DNA of 64,000 nucleotides, from positions 1,364,001 to 1,428,000 of the forward strand of contig NJPS01000013.1 of the NCBI GenBank assembly GCA_002946415.1, written 5' to 3'. Shown piece after piece: positions 9,990 through 20,365 of this stretch (its first letter is position 1; each line of letters starts with the position of its first letter). This DNA is from Rutstroemia sp. NJR-2017a BVV2. Taxonomy: Eukaryota; Ascomycota; Leotiomycetes; Helotiales; Rutstroemiaceae. Below the pieces are notes generated by a model that had not been told where the DNA came from, searched no databases, and saw nothing but the letters and a program-made list of their open reading frames with translations. Both the position numbers and the translations under genes were made by a program.

Positions 9990-12900
9990 AACATTGGTAG
10001 ACCGTAAACGTACTCGGCCTACGGTCATTTCAGGTTGTCCCAGTCGTGCCTGCGCAGCGCCTCAACCAGAGATTGTTCCGTTCCCCACAAAACCACTTGA
10101 TTGAGAGTAGGAAGCAAAAGCACGGAATATGCGACGCTGACTCTACCAACCGCAGCATTTTCTTTACTAAAAGAGTACTTTTTGCCGGTCACCCTTTAAC
10201 TGAGCCGCGGTCGACAGGCGGTAAGCGCTCCATCTGGGTGGTTTTGGGTGGTGCAAAATGGTTGCCCAGATATTGATAACGTAAGCGTGTAGTGTTCTTC
10301 ACGATCTCTATCGCAGGCGCCCGCGCTTTTCCGACTTCTGGTCAAAGTCAAGGCCGAAACGGGGCTTTTGCGGTATTCTGTCCAGCTGTCGCTCCTTTAT
10401 CGTATGCCATCGCTCTGTCGAGGCTCTATGAAGGCCGATAGGGCAAGTATTATACCCCATCAGACCTTTCGGAGAGGTGGTCAATCATCCAAATGAAATG
10501 TTTGACCGATCTATTTTGAGAGCACGCCTGGTAGTCTCAGGCAGGATATGTCGTCGGAATTTCAAAACATTGATTTAGAGTATATTGTGAATCCACGTCT
10601 GCGTTATGAAGCACAAATCTTCTTGCCAGCTCTCACGCTGGAGCATTGCGATGAATTTTGCGTTGGCTCTCCAAGTTACTTCGGTATGTTGGTGGTCGAG
10701 GTGGTCACCAGCCACGAAGAGCGCGGCCGTCCAACAGGCATAGATGTGGCTTTCACGCTTAACCGAATCAGTCCAACATCAAATCTTGAGTGCGGCTGAG
10801 CATATAGGGCTGATTGTCGGTCCTTCTAGTCTCGCTTGGTCAGAAAGGAGGTTATCGCGGACGAGATATCGACCGGTAACCCAGATTGTTGGTGTTTCAA
10901 GAAGCTTTTTGACTTGTCGAAGAGGATTCTAACAAGCTGCTACCTGTAGCACCTTGCCTGTGACCATATTGATTTTTACTGTCGTCTGTCGACTCTCACT
11001 CTGCAGGCCGCACTTTCCTACCGAGACAAGCACTGAGACTATTCATTTTAGAGGCTTATTCGAGGCATCAGAAAATTCACTCACATAGGGCAGGCCAACT
11101 ACGGAAGTTAGTAGTCGGCTGACCCAACACTGTCCGTGAGGATACGTTCTCTAATCCTTCTGATAAGTATTTGAGAACACTCATCTGCTACTTTTCTCTT
11201 CATGTCTGTTCTAACCCGTTTCAAACCTCTAGTGCCACTTTTCTAAAGGTCTAGCCTTCAACTGACACGAGAATGCTCTTGTCACCGTAAGATCCTTTCA
11301 TAGAATGGAGAGGCAAGAGTCGAGGCTTATGTCGTCCTCGGGCAAGGGATAACGTTTCTTGCCTTCGTTCAATTAAAGTGTCAGCACACTTCCGTCGGCG
11401 TAAAGTCGCTCATGCTGTCCATCTTATGAGTTGTATCTATTCTCATCATGGTTCTCTTCTACACAATGTCATTCGCAATGCAGCAAGTTCCCATACTCCA
11501 GTCGCAGGTTCACGGCTTCTGCAGTTCGATTCCAACACCATTTTTTGCATCAATTCGTTCTCAATGAAGAGACTTAGGTCTTTGGCTGTATGTTCAATAT
11601 TATCTCCATCTCGGACTTCTTGCTGACGGATTAGTTCTCGACTGCTGGCGGTCAATTTTCGAATCGATTACGAAGCTATTCGCACGTTTGAAATGTAACA
11701 TCTTTCGCAGTTGATCTATAACTCAAATATGATCGGCATCGGTATTCCACAGCAGAAACTACAATCTCAATAGAACTCACACTCGTTCAAAACATACACG
11801 CATCTACAGACACATATGATGCCACTCATTATATTTTCTTTGTCGCTCTACTTCACTTCGTCTTATCGATTCCTAAACAGGCGACTCATATCCTCCTTAC
11901 CCCAAATCCATCCCATACACTTACCACCTCTCCTTCTGAATTCAACTCTTCACCAGCCTCCCATTTCCATCTTCCCGCCACACCCGAACCCGAAAGCCAA
12001 TCCTCCCAGAAGCCCCGTTTCACTCAACACAAAACCACTTCCCCCGAGTCGGAGCCATGTATACTGAGGCGTCTTAACAACGTCTCTGTGGTCTTCGGAG
12101 CGGGCAGTAAGAAGGTAAGAGATGGAGTGGGGTTTGGATTGTTTTTCGTATGTGTTTGGTTCTGTGCTGGGAGATATGGTATGCTGGTTGTTTAGATGTT
12201 GATTGGAAGGAAAGACTGTTTGGTTACCTGGACTGGTGCATGGATTGATGAGGATCTGGTTGCCTGAAATAGATACTTGTTTTCTGGAGGCTTTTTGCCT
12301 TTGTTTCTGTTTTGCTGCGGTTAGGAAATTGGTTTGGAAAAGTTTAGCGTTTGGGCTTTGTGGGAGGCGTTCACATATGGAAATGAAGGAAAGGACAGGA
12401 AATGGAAACAAACTCGGGTATAGCGTTGGGTTTCATTCAAGAGTTCTGGTTAGCAGAATGTAAAATCTCTTTATTTATTTTGAACCTTGAAGCAACCTAT
12501 GGTTGGCACATTTAACCGATTCCACAGAGGGCAGATTAGGAGTCTTCATTTCTGCACTTCCAGTTCATCACAATCATCCACAAGAAATCTACAGGTTTCT
12601 TGCACCATATCACAGTCTCAATATCCACCACACCAGATCAAACCAACCCGACCAAATCAGCCAAGTGGCTACAACTCGTCTCGCAGGCGAACGGGAAAAA
12701 CTCTTCTCTTCCCCGACCTCCCCAAGACCCAAGACCCAACGCCCCGGAAACAAGGTTTTCACGTGCCTATCCTATCATACTGCAGTTTGCTAGTGCAGTA
12801 GCAGCAAAAAAACCACGTTTTATTTCGAAGCGGGAGAGTGAGGCCCTCATCGCCCCACGAGGAAAATTCCTGCCCAACATTCTCACTCACTCACTCACTC

Positions 12901-13078
12901 ACCTACCCACCAGACTACAGCACCATTTCAGGACAAGATCACGCACCGGATACTACTGCCGGCAGCACTGATGCATAATTCAGGGGGATTGGGTGCTGCC
13001 CGAGGCAGAATTAACTAGGGTTTGTGCGTGGACGTTGCGCAAGATATCCGCTCAAGGAGGAAGTTGCCAGTGGGGGTT

Positions 13079-13148
13079 CCTGTTGGGTGCTATTTGTATC
13101 CCACACAAGAGTATATAAGCCTTAGGGCTAACTTGATCTAGAGCCTAA
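13079..13148 (+). repeat. Possible LTR-like fragment
   Basis: About 70 bp starting TGTTGGG and ending CTAACA, with an internal TATATAAG box, the general form of a fungal LTR end pair (TGTT...AACA). No target-site duplication is visible and no retroelement coding region is nearby, so this may be chance or an eroded solo fragment. Confidence 0.2.
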
Positions 13149-13758
13149 CAGCGATGTCGCAAGAGGATGAGAGTCTAGACTGATTGCTTCTATTTGAAAC
13201 TCGGAACGGCGTGGATAACAGCCCACCGGGTTCTAGGAGGGATTTCCGGTAAGAGAATGATTATCTATTGATCGCCCGAACACGGTACACCGGCTATTCA
13301 TGTTACTTTTATGCGTGCCGATTATGCATGAATGAGTGATCTAGGTGCAGATATATGAGCTATACTACGTGAATTCTTCCCATCTTAAAACAAAGTTATG
13401 CATTGTAATCGACTATTACGAGGGACTTTGGTTTTCTTCTCATTTACACGCCTTGCCACCACTTCTTTAGGAAAACCTCAAAAGAAGAGGCAATTAAAGA
13501 AAAGGGAAACCAAAAAAAAAAACCTTTCGGGTCTCTTTGCAGGTCTCCCAACCCACATACCCTTTACATATGCGTTAAAGCCCAGCCCCATCCAGTGCAG
13601 TTCAGTTCAGTCTAGTCCGTACGGTGCTCCTACCTACACATCTGCTAGAAGCCATCCAGCTATCCATCCATATCCACAGTGGAACCACAATCCCCTCCTC
13701 CCTTCCCAAAACAGTCATCCAAAACACAATAAGAAATCTCCCTCGCCCACCCCAAACC

Positions 13759-15093
13759 ATGGATCCTCTCCCTCCATTCCTAAGCTCGCCTGCCAGCAGC
13801 ACAAACGATATCTTCAGTTTCGAAGAACTCCTCACTGACAAAGATTTCAGCAGCTGGGTCGACCTAAACTGTTGGTCTGATTTTACCGATTCGTCTATAG
13901 GTGCCACGACAGCGGGCGGGCTGCATTCGGGTGGTTCGCCAGCTTCTTGGTCCGCGTTCGTGGGTGCGGAAGGCGAAGGCAATTGTCATAGTGCTTCTTC
14001 GCCCAACACTTCATCTCTGGGTTCATTGCCGTCGGTATCCGCGGGTGATATTTTAAGGATGGCGTATCCAAGACCTCCACCTTCTTTGCCCTTACCTACA
14101 CCACCGACAGGAAGAAGTCAAGATAAAGCGAGCATGGTATCATCTTATCAGCTCATGCCGCAGTCTTCAAAATCAACGAGCATGAATTGGCACTCGAATT
14201 GGGGACAAACTCCCATATCCGCATCATACGACGGACCATCTTCAGCCCTCTACACACCCGCATCCTCAACCACTTCCCCAGCGTCCACCACCTACCCTCC
14301 CGTCCCCAACCAACCCCTCTCGCTAATAACCCCCCTCATCGACCCCACCCCCTTCACCGCAACCCTCAGCACCTCCACGCACAAATTCCACTCACACCCA
14401 CTAGTCTACAAGTCCGGCGCCACCCCCCACGAACTGCGCATGCACCTCGCCGCGGGCAGCTCCGCAATCACTCTCCACGGCACCGTATCCCAGGACCCAT
14501 GCTCTTCCACCTACCCCTACACCTCCCACACCCACCCGCATCCGCACACCTCCCCCTCCCTAACCGGCCTCATCCTCTCCCTCGAAACGCCCCTCAAACC
14601 CCGAACCTACACCCCCCAGCAACGCGCCAAACTAACCTCCAGCATGAAAACCTGCGTTCTCACCCTCCACGCCCGCGGGATCATCCACGGGGACATCCAC
14701 CTCTCTAACTTCCTCCTCTGCTCCACCGATTCCTCTGTCCGACTTACGAATTTCCAAGACGCTTCATACGAGTCCGAATCCTCACGCCCAGAACAATGGA
14801 CACCCATCACCAGCGGGACGATCATCTCGCCGAACCGGGCGCGGCTGTGGTTAGAAGGTGTCGATCGGCGCGCGAATAAAGAGGATGATCTCTTCGCGCT
14901 GGGAATCTGTGTCTGGGAGGTGTGGACTGGGAGACGGTATGTGGATGGTGGGGGAGGGATGGGGGGGTGGGAGAAGAAGGGGGGATGGGAGGCGTTGAGG
15001 AGGGGGAAGTGTGTGAATGTGGGGTTGGTGGGGGATAAGGGGACGAGGGCGATGTTGAGGGGGTGGTTGAGAGGGGGTGGGGGGGTGGTGTGA
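13759..15093 (+). CDS. Degenerate protein-kinase-like protein
   Basis: Single exon, 444 aa, starting at an ATG in good context (accATGG) that begins MDPLPPF; in-frame upstream codons lack a better start. Residues 1-200 are disordered and Ser/Pro-rich. The C-terminal half has kinase C-lobe features: the catalytic loop HGDIHLSN at 310-317 with Asp312 and Asn317, and a subdomain IX-like DDLFALGICVWEVWTG. The expected DFG is replaced by TNFQDA, losing the metal-binding Asp, and no glycine loop or VAIK lysine is visible. It is probably a pseudokinase or a highly divergent small-molecule kinase-like fold. The coding strand is C-rich through 14270-14720, then extremely G-rich at 14930-15090. Confidence 0.7.
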   Translation: MDPLPPFLSSPASSTNDIFSFEELLTDKDFSSWVDLNCWSDFTDSSIGATTAGGLHSGGSPASWSAFVGAEGEGNCHSASSPNTSSLGSLPSVSAGDILRMAYPRPPPSLPLPTPPTGRSQDKASMVSSYQLMPQSSKSTSMNWHSNWGQTPISASYDGPSSALYTPASSTTSPASTTYPPVPNQPLSLITPLIDPTPFTATLSTSTHKFHSHPLVYKSGATPHELRMHLAAGSSAITLHGTVSQDPCSSTYPYTSHTHPHPHTSPSLTGLILSLETPLKPRTYTPQQRAKLTSSMKTCVLTLHARGIIHGDIHLSNFLLCSTDSSVRLTNFQDASYESESSRPEQWTPITSGTIISPNRARLWLEGVDRRANKEDDLFALGICVWEVWTGRRYVDGGGGMGGWEKKGGWEALRRGKCVNVGLVGDKGTRAMLRGWLRGGGGVV

Positions 15094-15611
15094 GGGTTGG
15101 GGAAATGGGAAAGGGAAAGGGAGGGGAGCGGATGAGAATGGGAAAGGGGAGGTATTGGTGTGATGGGAAAAGATTGTGAATTTGTATAGGAGTTTGAGGT
15201 GTAGAATTTAGAAAATAAATGAAGATAACCAAGAGCTTATAACCCCAGAGAACGGCAGAGAGAGAAAGATCAGGACATAGGTCAGCACTCATATTCTCTA
15301 GCAACGAAGTAGAGAACTCAGACTCGAATAGAAAAACTGCTCAACTAGAGCCGTATAAAAATCGAAGGACCGTAAATAATATCCTCACCTAATGGAACCA
15401 TAACTTGAATGATGATTTTCAATAATAGAAGAAGTGTTTTAGAAAAAGCAGATCAGCTGACCTATAGATGACTTGCATGACTTCTAGCAAGCAAATCTTG
15501 GGCATCTTGCCCTCCCGTACGTGCCCAAAGCCAACATTCCCAACAAACTTACATAAATATACAATAATTTACAATTACAACCCTAAAGCTATCTATCTAC
15601 ACACCAGGAAC
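15094..15611. other. Convergent intergenic region
   Basis: Opposing 3' UTRs of the kinase-like gene and Vps38. G-rich immediately after the kinase-like stop, then AT-rich. No gene seen. Confidence 0.6.
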
Positions 15612-17393
15612 CTATCGAACGATATTTTCCCTCAAGCCACTCGTCCTCAAAGTATGACCATCCTTTTTAATCTGTAGAACCGGTGATGGCTGACCACTCC
15701 CCGCCCCCGGCCCCGCTCCTGCACCCAAATGATTATTCCCAGATGGCGCCCCTCCCGTCGCATTTCCATTTCCATTCCCATGCCCATTTTCCAGCGCCTT
15801 CCTCGCTGCATCGCCATGCGGCGCAACACCAAAACTTTCTTCACTCCCGCGTCGACTCCCCATGCCTCTTCCACCAGCCAGCAAGCCCTTAATACCGCCT
15901 CTTTTCCGTTCCGGGAGTTCTTCTTGTCCTGCACTGCACACATAGAGGAGGTATTTGAGATTCGGGACGGTCTGTCGGATATCAAGGACGCGAAGACCTT
16001 GGGATTCGGCGAGTGCTTCGATGTTTTTGTTCAGGAGGAATACACCATAGTCAAATCTGAAACGGACGACGGACTTCATGTATAGGGGAAATACTCTTTG
16101 AGCGTCTTGTAGAAGGGAAATAGGGTCACTGATTAGTGAGCGAGAGCCATAAGCTGTGACGGGATATGGTAGCGGGACAGAAAGATAAAATTGTAAGGCG
16201 TAAACGAGCTGGGCAACATGTCCTAGTGCTGCGGATATGACATCTTCGTCGTGAGAGGATGTATCATCAAAGGTAGTATTTGGAAGAGGAAGACCGCAGA
16301 TAGTGAAGAGTAGCGGATGAGATGTAGGTTCGATGGGAAAGATTTGTATGAGTTCTTCGCAGATACGACGACGCTGACCACGAATTTGAGACAATGTAGA
16401 AGTATGCAGGTTGCGACAGATGTTCAATTTTACTTGAGCATCATCAACATCAGCTTGCGCTTCTGCCTGGGCGGCATATCCAGAGGAGATAGCCGTACGA
16501 CGCGCAGCGAGAGATTTTTTGAGTTCGGCTTGTCGACGTTCGGAATGGGCGCGGACCTTGCGAGCAGTTAAGACATAGCGATTAGCAAGAGTTAACGATT
16601 CTTGAGCTATAGGTATAGAGCTGGCAGGAGATGGATTGTTGGACAGAATATTATTTATCTGGGAAGCAAGCTCTTGGCGAGTAGCTAGAGCATCTTGGAT
16701 GGACTCGTCGAGATTCGATAGGCGCATAAGCGCATTGTAGGAGGATGTAGGAAGAGTAAAACTAGCTTTCGGTTGAGGAGGCTTCGGCGTAAGATCAATC
16801 GTGTATATGCCGTCGATGAGATGAAACAGAATCGTATTGGGCGGAAATGGGTGGTCTTCCATCGACCCCATGAATTGTAGTGACTGCAGATTGACTTCCT
16901 CCTTGACGAGCGGAGTGAAATCTTGCCGTTTAACCCATACTTTGACTGTAACGGTATCGAGTCTGGTCGTCGCCGGACCCAAACATGATAGATCAAAAGA
17001 CCTAAAAGTAGGATTCATCACCTTTTCCACAACCTCACTGATGTAAATTGGGTCCTCCTGTCCTTCGCAATGTAACGTGATGAAAGTGTCTGCCATCCGA
17101 CTGTCCCGTACATCCTCGAGTTTTTTCTGTCTGAAGGAAGGACTCGCGCCCACCCAGTTTGTACTCGACCTCCTTGGCTTCGCAGGCCGAAGATCCCCAG
17201 ATGATTGCGCATGGTGGAGTTGTGGTTCGCGACGCAAAGCTTCGAGCTTCTGTGGTGTTTTATTCAGAGCTGCATCGTCAATGGTATGGCCCCGCGGACG
17301 CGCGAGAGTCAGGTTTCGAACATAAATCCCTTTGAGATGGCGCAACTTTCGATTCTGTGGCAGGATCAATGGCCGCGAAGCCTCGGACTTCAT
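15612..17393 (-). CDS. vps38: UVRAG / Vps38-like subunit of PI3-kinase complex II
   Basis: Single exon, 593 aa, start at an ATG (MKSEASRPLI). Vps38/UVRAG joins Vps34, Vps15 and Vps30/Beclin in the endosomal class III PI3-kinase complex that makes PI3P for vacuolar sorting and autophagosome maturation. Visible parts are a basic N-terminal tail, a C2-like region about 100-200 (FITLHCEGQEDPIYI, VTVKVWVKR), a coiled-coil about 225-345 (ATRQELASQINNIL, ARKVRAHSERRQAELKKSL), and the family core RICEELIQIFPIEP, GHVAQLVYALQFYLSVPLPYPV and VRFRFDYGVFLLNKNIE. It ends in a Gly/Asn-rich low-complexity tail. The alternative Atg14 is less likely because the N-terminal zinc-binding Cys repeats are absent. 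Confidence 0.9.
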   Translation of the reverse strand: MKSEASRPLILPQNRKLRHLKGIYVRNLTLARPRGHTIDDAALNKTPQKLEALRREPQLHHAQSSGDLRPAKPRRSSTNWVGASPSFRQKKLEDVRDSRMADTFITLHCEGQEDPIYISEVVEKVMNPTFRSFDLSCLGPATTRLDTVTVKVWVKRQDFTPLVKEEVNLQSLQFMGSMEDHPFPPNTILFHLIDGIYTIDLTPKPPQPKASFTLPTSSYNALMRLSNLDESIQDALATRQELASQINNILSNNPSPASSIPIAQESLTLANRYVLTARKVRAHSERRQAELKKSLAARRTAISSGYAAQAEAQADVDDAQVKLNICRNLHTSTLSQIRGQRRRICEELIQIFPIEPTSHPLLFTICGLPLPNTTFDDTSSHDEDVISAALGHVAQLVYALQFYLSVPLPYPVTAYGSRSLISDPISLLQDAQRVFPLYMKSVVRFRFDYGVFLLNKNIEALAESQGLRVLDIRQTVPNLKYLLYVCSAGQEELPERKRGGIKGLLAGGRGMGSRRGSEESFGVAPHGDAARKALENGHGNGNGNATGGAPSGNNHLGAGAGPGAGSGQPSPVLQIKKDGHTLRTSGLRENIVR

Positions 17394-18049
17394 GTTGTTG
17401 ATGTATGGTTTGTCGTGGATTGGAGCTTCGAGCTAGCTGCCGGTGGATAAGGGCACTCGAGTATGGGGAAATTATCCTCGTCAGCCAATTAACCTTAAGC
17501 AGGGATGTTGTTAGCCTTGCAGCCTCGACATCTTGCTTTCTTTTTGGCTCTGAGCACAGTGCGTCGGACAAAAGAAATATAAATTCTGATAACTTATTGC
17601 TTGAGGATCCGCTGGTGTTACGTCACAAGATGCTGTCCATACCAGAGACCAGCGCATGCATACAGCCCCGCGCAAGTCTATCCCGCCCACATGCAGCAAT
17701 GGAATCTCCGAAACCAAATGGGGAACTATCCAACATGAGAAACAAACATGAGAAACAAACATAAACACAGACATTTTTCTAGGTTTTAAATTCAGCGGGT
17801 TTGGATTTCTCCCATTGATGCCACGTCCATCGTGGACTCTAAACTAAGCTAATATGTGTCTAACCAACCCTTTTGTGTCCCATTTGCATTCCACCAAAAT
17901 AAAACTACATTAATAAAGGTCGTTAATCGTTTTCGACGCCTTGAACGCCAGAAAAGATTCCTTTATACCCTTATATTTGAGTACATATACAGTTCGGCTC
18001 CAGCCGGTCAACCCCCGCCCCCCGGAGTGTATCGTAGAACGTATCCCAT
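17394..18049. other. Intergenic region
   Basis: Vps38 promoter on the left, 3' UTR of the DUF7732-type gene on the right. A direct ATGAGAAACAAAC repeat occurs at 17735-17760. A stretch near 17785 faintly recalls the 28S/ITS junction but is not rDNA (see rejected items). Confidence 0.55.
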
Positions 18050-19123
18050 CTAAATCATCCAGCAAGTGGCAATAACAAGTGCTACCATAACCCAGTATCC
18101 GCTGCTCTGAGCGACCATTCTCATTCCAGCCATGTTAGCATCATCAGTTCCCCCAGAAGCGGTGGTGCCATTTGGCAAGGTTCCGTTGATGACAATGGTA
18201 GAGGTTCCGTTAACATCGGCGACAGTGACCAAGGTTTTGTTGAGATTGGCGTAGCTTCCACCACCGATCAATTCATCCAAAACGGTAGTGTTGCCGCTAT
18301 CATCACAACCACACTCGGCGTACTCAGCACACAGACAGGTGACTGGCTTTGTTTCCTCGGCGCCACTGAGATCTGTCTGTCGCGTATGCAATGCAGTGGT
18401 GGTTGTATTTGTTGCGTTCCTGGAGTGATTGCGGAAAGTATATGGGTTGTGGTAAGGATAGCTGTAGGCACCATAAAGCCAGAGACCAGGGAAGATTGCG
18501 AGAGCGCCGACTCCAAGGAAAACGGCCGGGATTCCTAGAGGTGATGTGCGTCCTGCGGCATATGGCGTGGTTGCTCCTCCGCCATAATAACGTCCACCTC
18601 CAAAGCGGGGTGCCGGACCAGATCCAGTCTTGGTAGAACCTCCAGTCGTTGATGAAGATGAGCCACGTCCAGATGAGCCAGATGAGGAACTGCTTGACTT
18701 AGAGTTAGTTTTTGGCTTACTGTCTGCCACTACAACTCCATTGTTCCAAGAACTGCTTCCTCCACTTCCGCCACCTTTGCTTGCGCCCCCAGACCCCGTT
18801 CCATAATTAACATACCTTGATCCGGAAGACCCAGAACTAGAACTGGAACCACCCTTTCCACCTGAGCTGCCTGAGCTGCTGCTTCCTCCACCACCTTTGC
18901 CCCCGCCGCCTCCGCCGCCCTTTCTCTTGTACAAATCTCTCTGTTCAATTGCGGATTCGGCATATTCAGTTTCCTCTGGCGCAATGTCGTTCCAGATGAT
19001 GTCTCTTTGCTCGATGTCGTTATCGCGCGCGACAAGTTCGCTCTCCGGTATATGCTGAGGATGCGCAAACGCCGGAGTCGACGTCAAGAGTAGCAGCGCT
19101 ACTGTTAAAAAGCCGGATCTCAT
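18050..19123 (-). CDS. Secreted Gly/Ser-rich membrane-anchored protein (DUF7732-type)
   Basis: Single exon, 357 aa. A signal peptide (residues 1-20, MRSGFLTVAL...TPAFA) is followed by an acidic propeptide-like stretch and a long Gly/Ser low-complexity region (about 70-165). Next comes a YYGGG...PLGIP block with a hydrophobic segment (AVFLGVGALAIFPGLWLYGAY), a Cys cluster (CLCAEYAECGCDD) with many Asn-X-Thr sequons, and a hydrophobic C-terminus (YWVMVALVIATCWMI). The tail could be a GPI signal or a TM anchor. The layout matches fungal proteins annotated DUF7732, whose role is unknown; a cell-surface location is inferred. Confidence 0.8.
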   Translation of the reverse strand: MRSGFLTVALLLLTSTPAFAHPQHIPESELVARDNDIEQRDIIWNDIAPEETEYAESAIEQRDLYKRKGGGGGGGKGGGGSSSSGSSGGKGGSSSSSGSSGSRYVNYGTGSGGASKGGGSGGSSSWNNGVVVADSKPKTNSKSSSSSSGSSGRGSSSSTTGGSTKTGSGPAPRFGGGRYYGGGATTPYAAGRTSPLGIPAVFLGVGALAIFPGLWLYGAYSYPYHNPYTFRNHSRNATNTTTTALHTRQTDLSGAEETKPVTCLCAEYAECGCDDSGNTTVLDELIGGGSYANLNKTLVTVADVNGTSTIVINGTLPNGTTASGGTDDANMAGMRMVAQSSGYWVMVALVIATCWMI

Positions 19124-20365
19124 TTTGTTCGACTCTTTATTTTCTGCGCAAAGCAGTACAGTATCTCAGAAGCAATATCTAATAAGCAGGCAATTTCAAA
19201 TGAGGATGTAAATCAATGTACACCAAAGCCAGCAACGAAGTACTGTGGTAGAAAGATGGTAGTGACGAGCAAAATTGCGCTTGGTCGTTTCACAAATTGA
19301 AGTGCAAGTAAGGCTAACTAAGGTGACCGCGCGAAACGGGAATCACACAGAATATATGCTGTAATTTGTCGTGCCAAGGTTTGCCTCACCGTCTGCTTCT
19401 TGGCCGCTACCAGATAAGTCGTGAATTGTCACTAAGCAGAGCAAATAGTCTGGGCTGTGAATAATGTCGGCTCGTCACACTTGTATTTTGGCTGATTCTA
19501 AGGATTCTAGCCCAATGAGAAACAAACACCGCCTTCAAGCTACGGAAGACTTGGCGGGCGTCATCAAGACAAATACTTCACTTAAACGAAGCGCCGAATC
19601 GGATTAATTTGTCACGCTTACCCTTCTGGAAGTGAAAGAACCGGAATTTGCTGTGTTGCAATGAAAGGAAAATGGAGTGCTGTATGTGTGGTGAGCTCAT
19701 TCGGTGTTGATCTTATCGGCTGTTGGGGGTGTTGATGTCAGACATATCCAGGTAAAGGGATGCGGCCCATTTAAGTTAGACCCTTGGATCACAAGTAAGG
19801 TTAAAGCGACGAGCGATGTCCATCAGTGCAGCACTAGCTGAGGCGCAGGGGATGCACGTGTTGTGGGGCTAAGCCTCACGGATGAGTGAAACCGTGGATT
19901 TCGCCCCGGCTGTGGAGGTAGAACATCTCAAATCTCAAATCTCAGATCTCAGATCTCTGGTAACTACTAGGTAGGATGGCGGGGTTGATGAGGGGGGCAC
20001 AAGTCTCATGATGCAGGCTTTCTGAACCCAAAGGTGTCATGGAACGGCAAAGAATGCGAGGAGAAGGCTATGTGCCGTATACCCTATAGCCTACCACAAA
20101 GCCCGAAAGGGGCCTAGAAGCTTGTTTGGTCGGATGCCCTGCCCGATTCACAAACCAAGCTTTCACATTGTTCTTAGAACTTCACTAGAATCATTCTGGG
20201 ACGAGTAACATTTCAATACTTTTGTCATTTGGTCCTGTTTTCCTTGGTGATCGTAAACCCATACCCATCACTGTAGGACGTTATGTTAATGCATTGTAAC
20301 ATTGATATCATGTCTCATGACCTCATCAAATCAAGCGTTGCCTATCTGCCTGTGCGGATATATTC
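19124..20365. other. Intergenic region between two minus-strand genes
   Basis: Promoter of the DUF7732-type gene and 3' UTR of UAP1. Contains a short tandem of 7-8 bp units (CAAATCT/CAGATCT) at about 19927-19958. No gene or RNA recognised. Confidence 0.5.

Larger units (their letters stand above)
9793..13758. other. About 4 kb without a supported gene
   Basis: The left end is the Fig1-like promoter, the right end the promoter of the kinase-like gene. I read all frames. The best candidate is a plus-strand 5' exon-like stretch at 10548-10684 (MSSEFQNIDLEYIV...) ending at a GTATGT donor, but no continuation could be joined convincingly. Other frames at 11378, 11816, 12203 and 12487 are low-complexity or shadow-like. 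A short ACTC microsatellite lies at about 12884-12902, and an LTR-like fragment at 13079-13148 is listed separately. Confidence 0.45.

Noticed and set aside
10548..10932. Possible two-exon gene starting MSSEFQNIDLEYIV
   Set aside because: The first stretch ends at a GTATGT donor, but no acceptor gives a continuing protein-like frame; the next frame at 10744 is not joined in phase.
14187..14708. 173-codon Pro/His-rich frame overlapping the kinase-like gene
   Set aside because: A shadow frame caused by the C-rich coding strand, which removes stop codons in the other frames.
17785..17815. Sequence resembling the ITS/28S junction (AAATTCAGCGGGT)
   Set aside because: Only about a dozen bases agree with rDNA and the flanks do not; no rRNA continues on either side.
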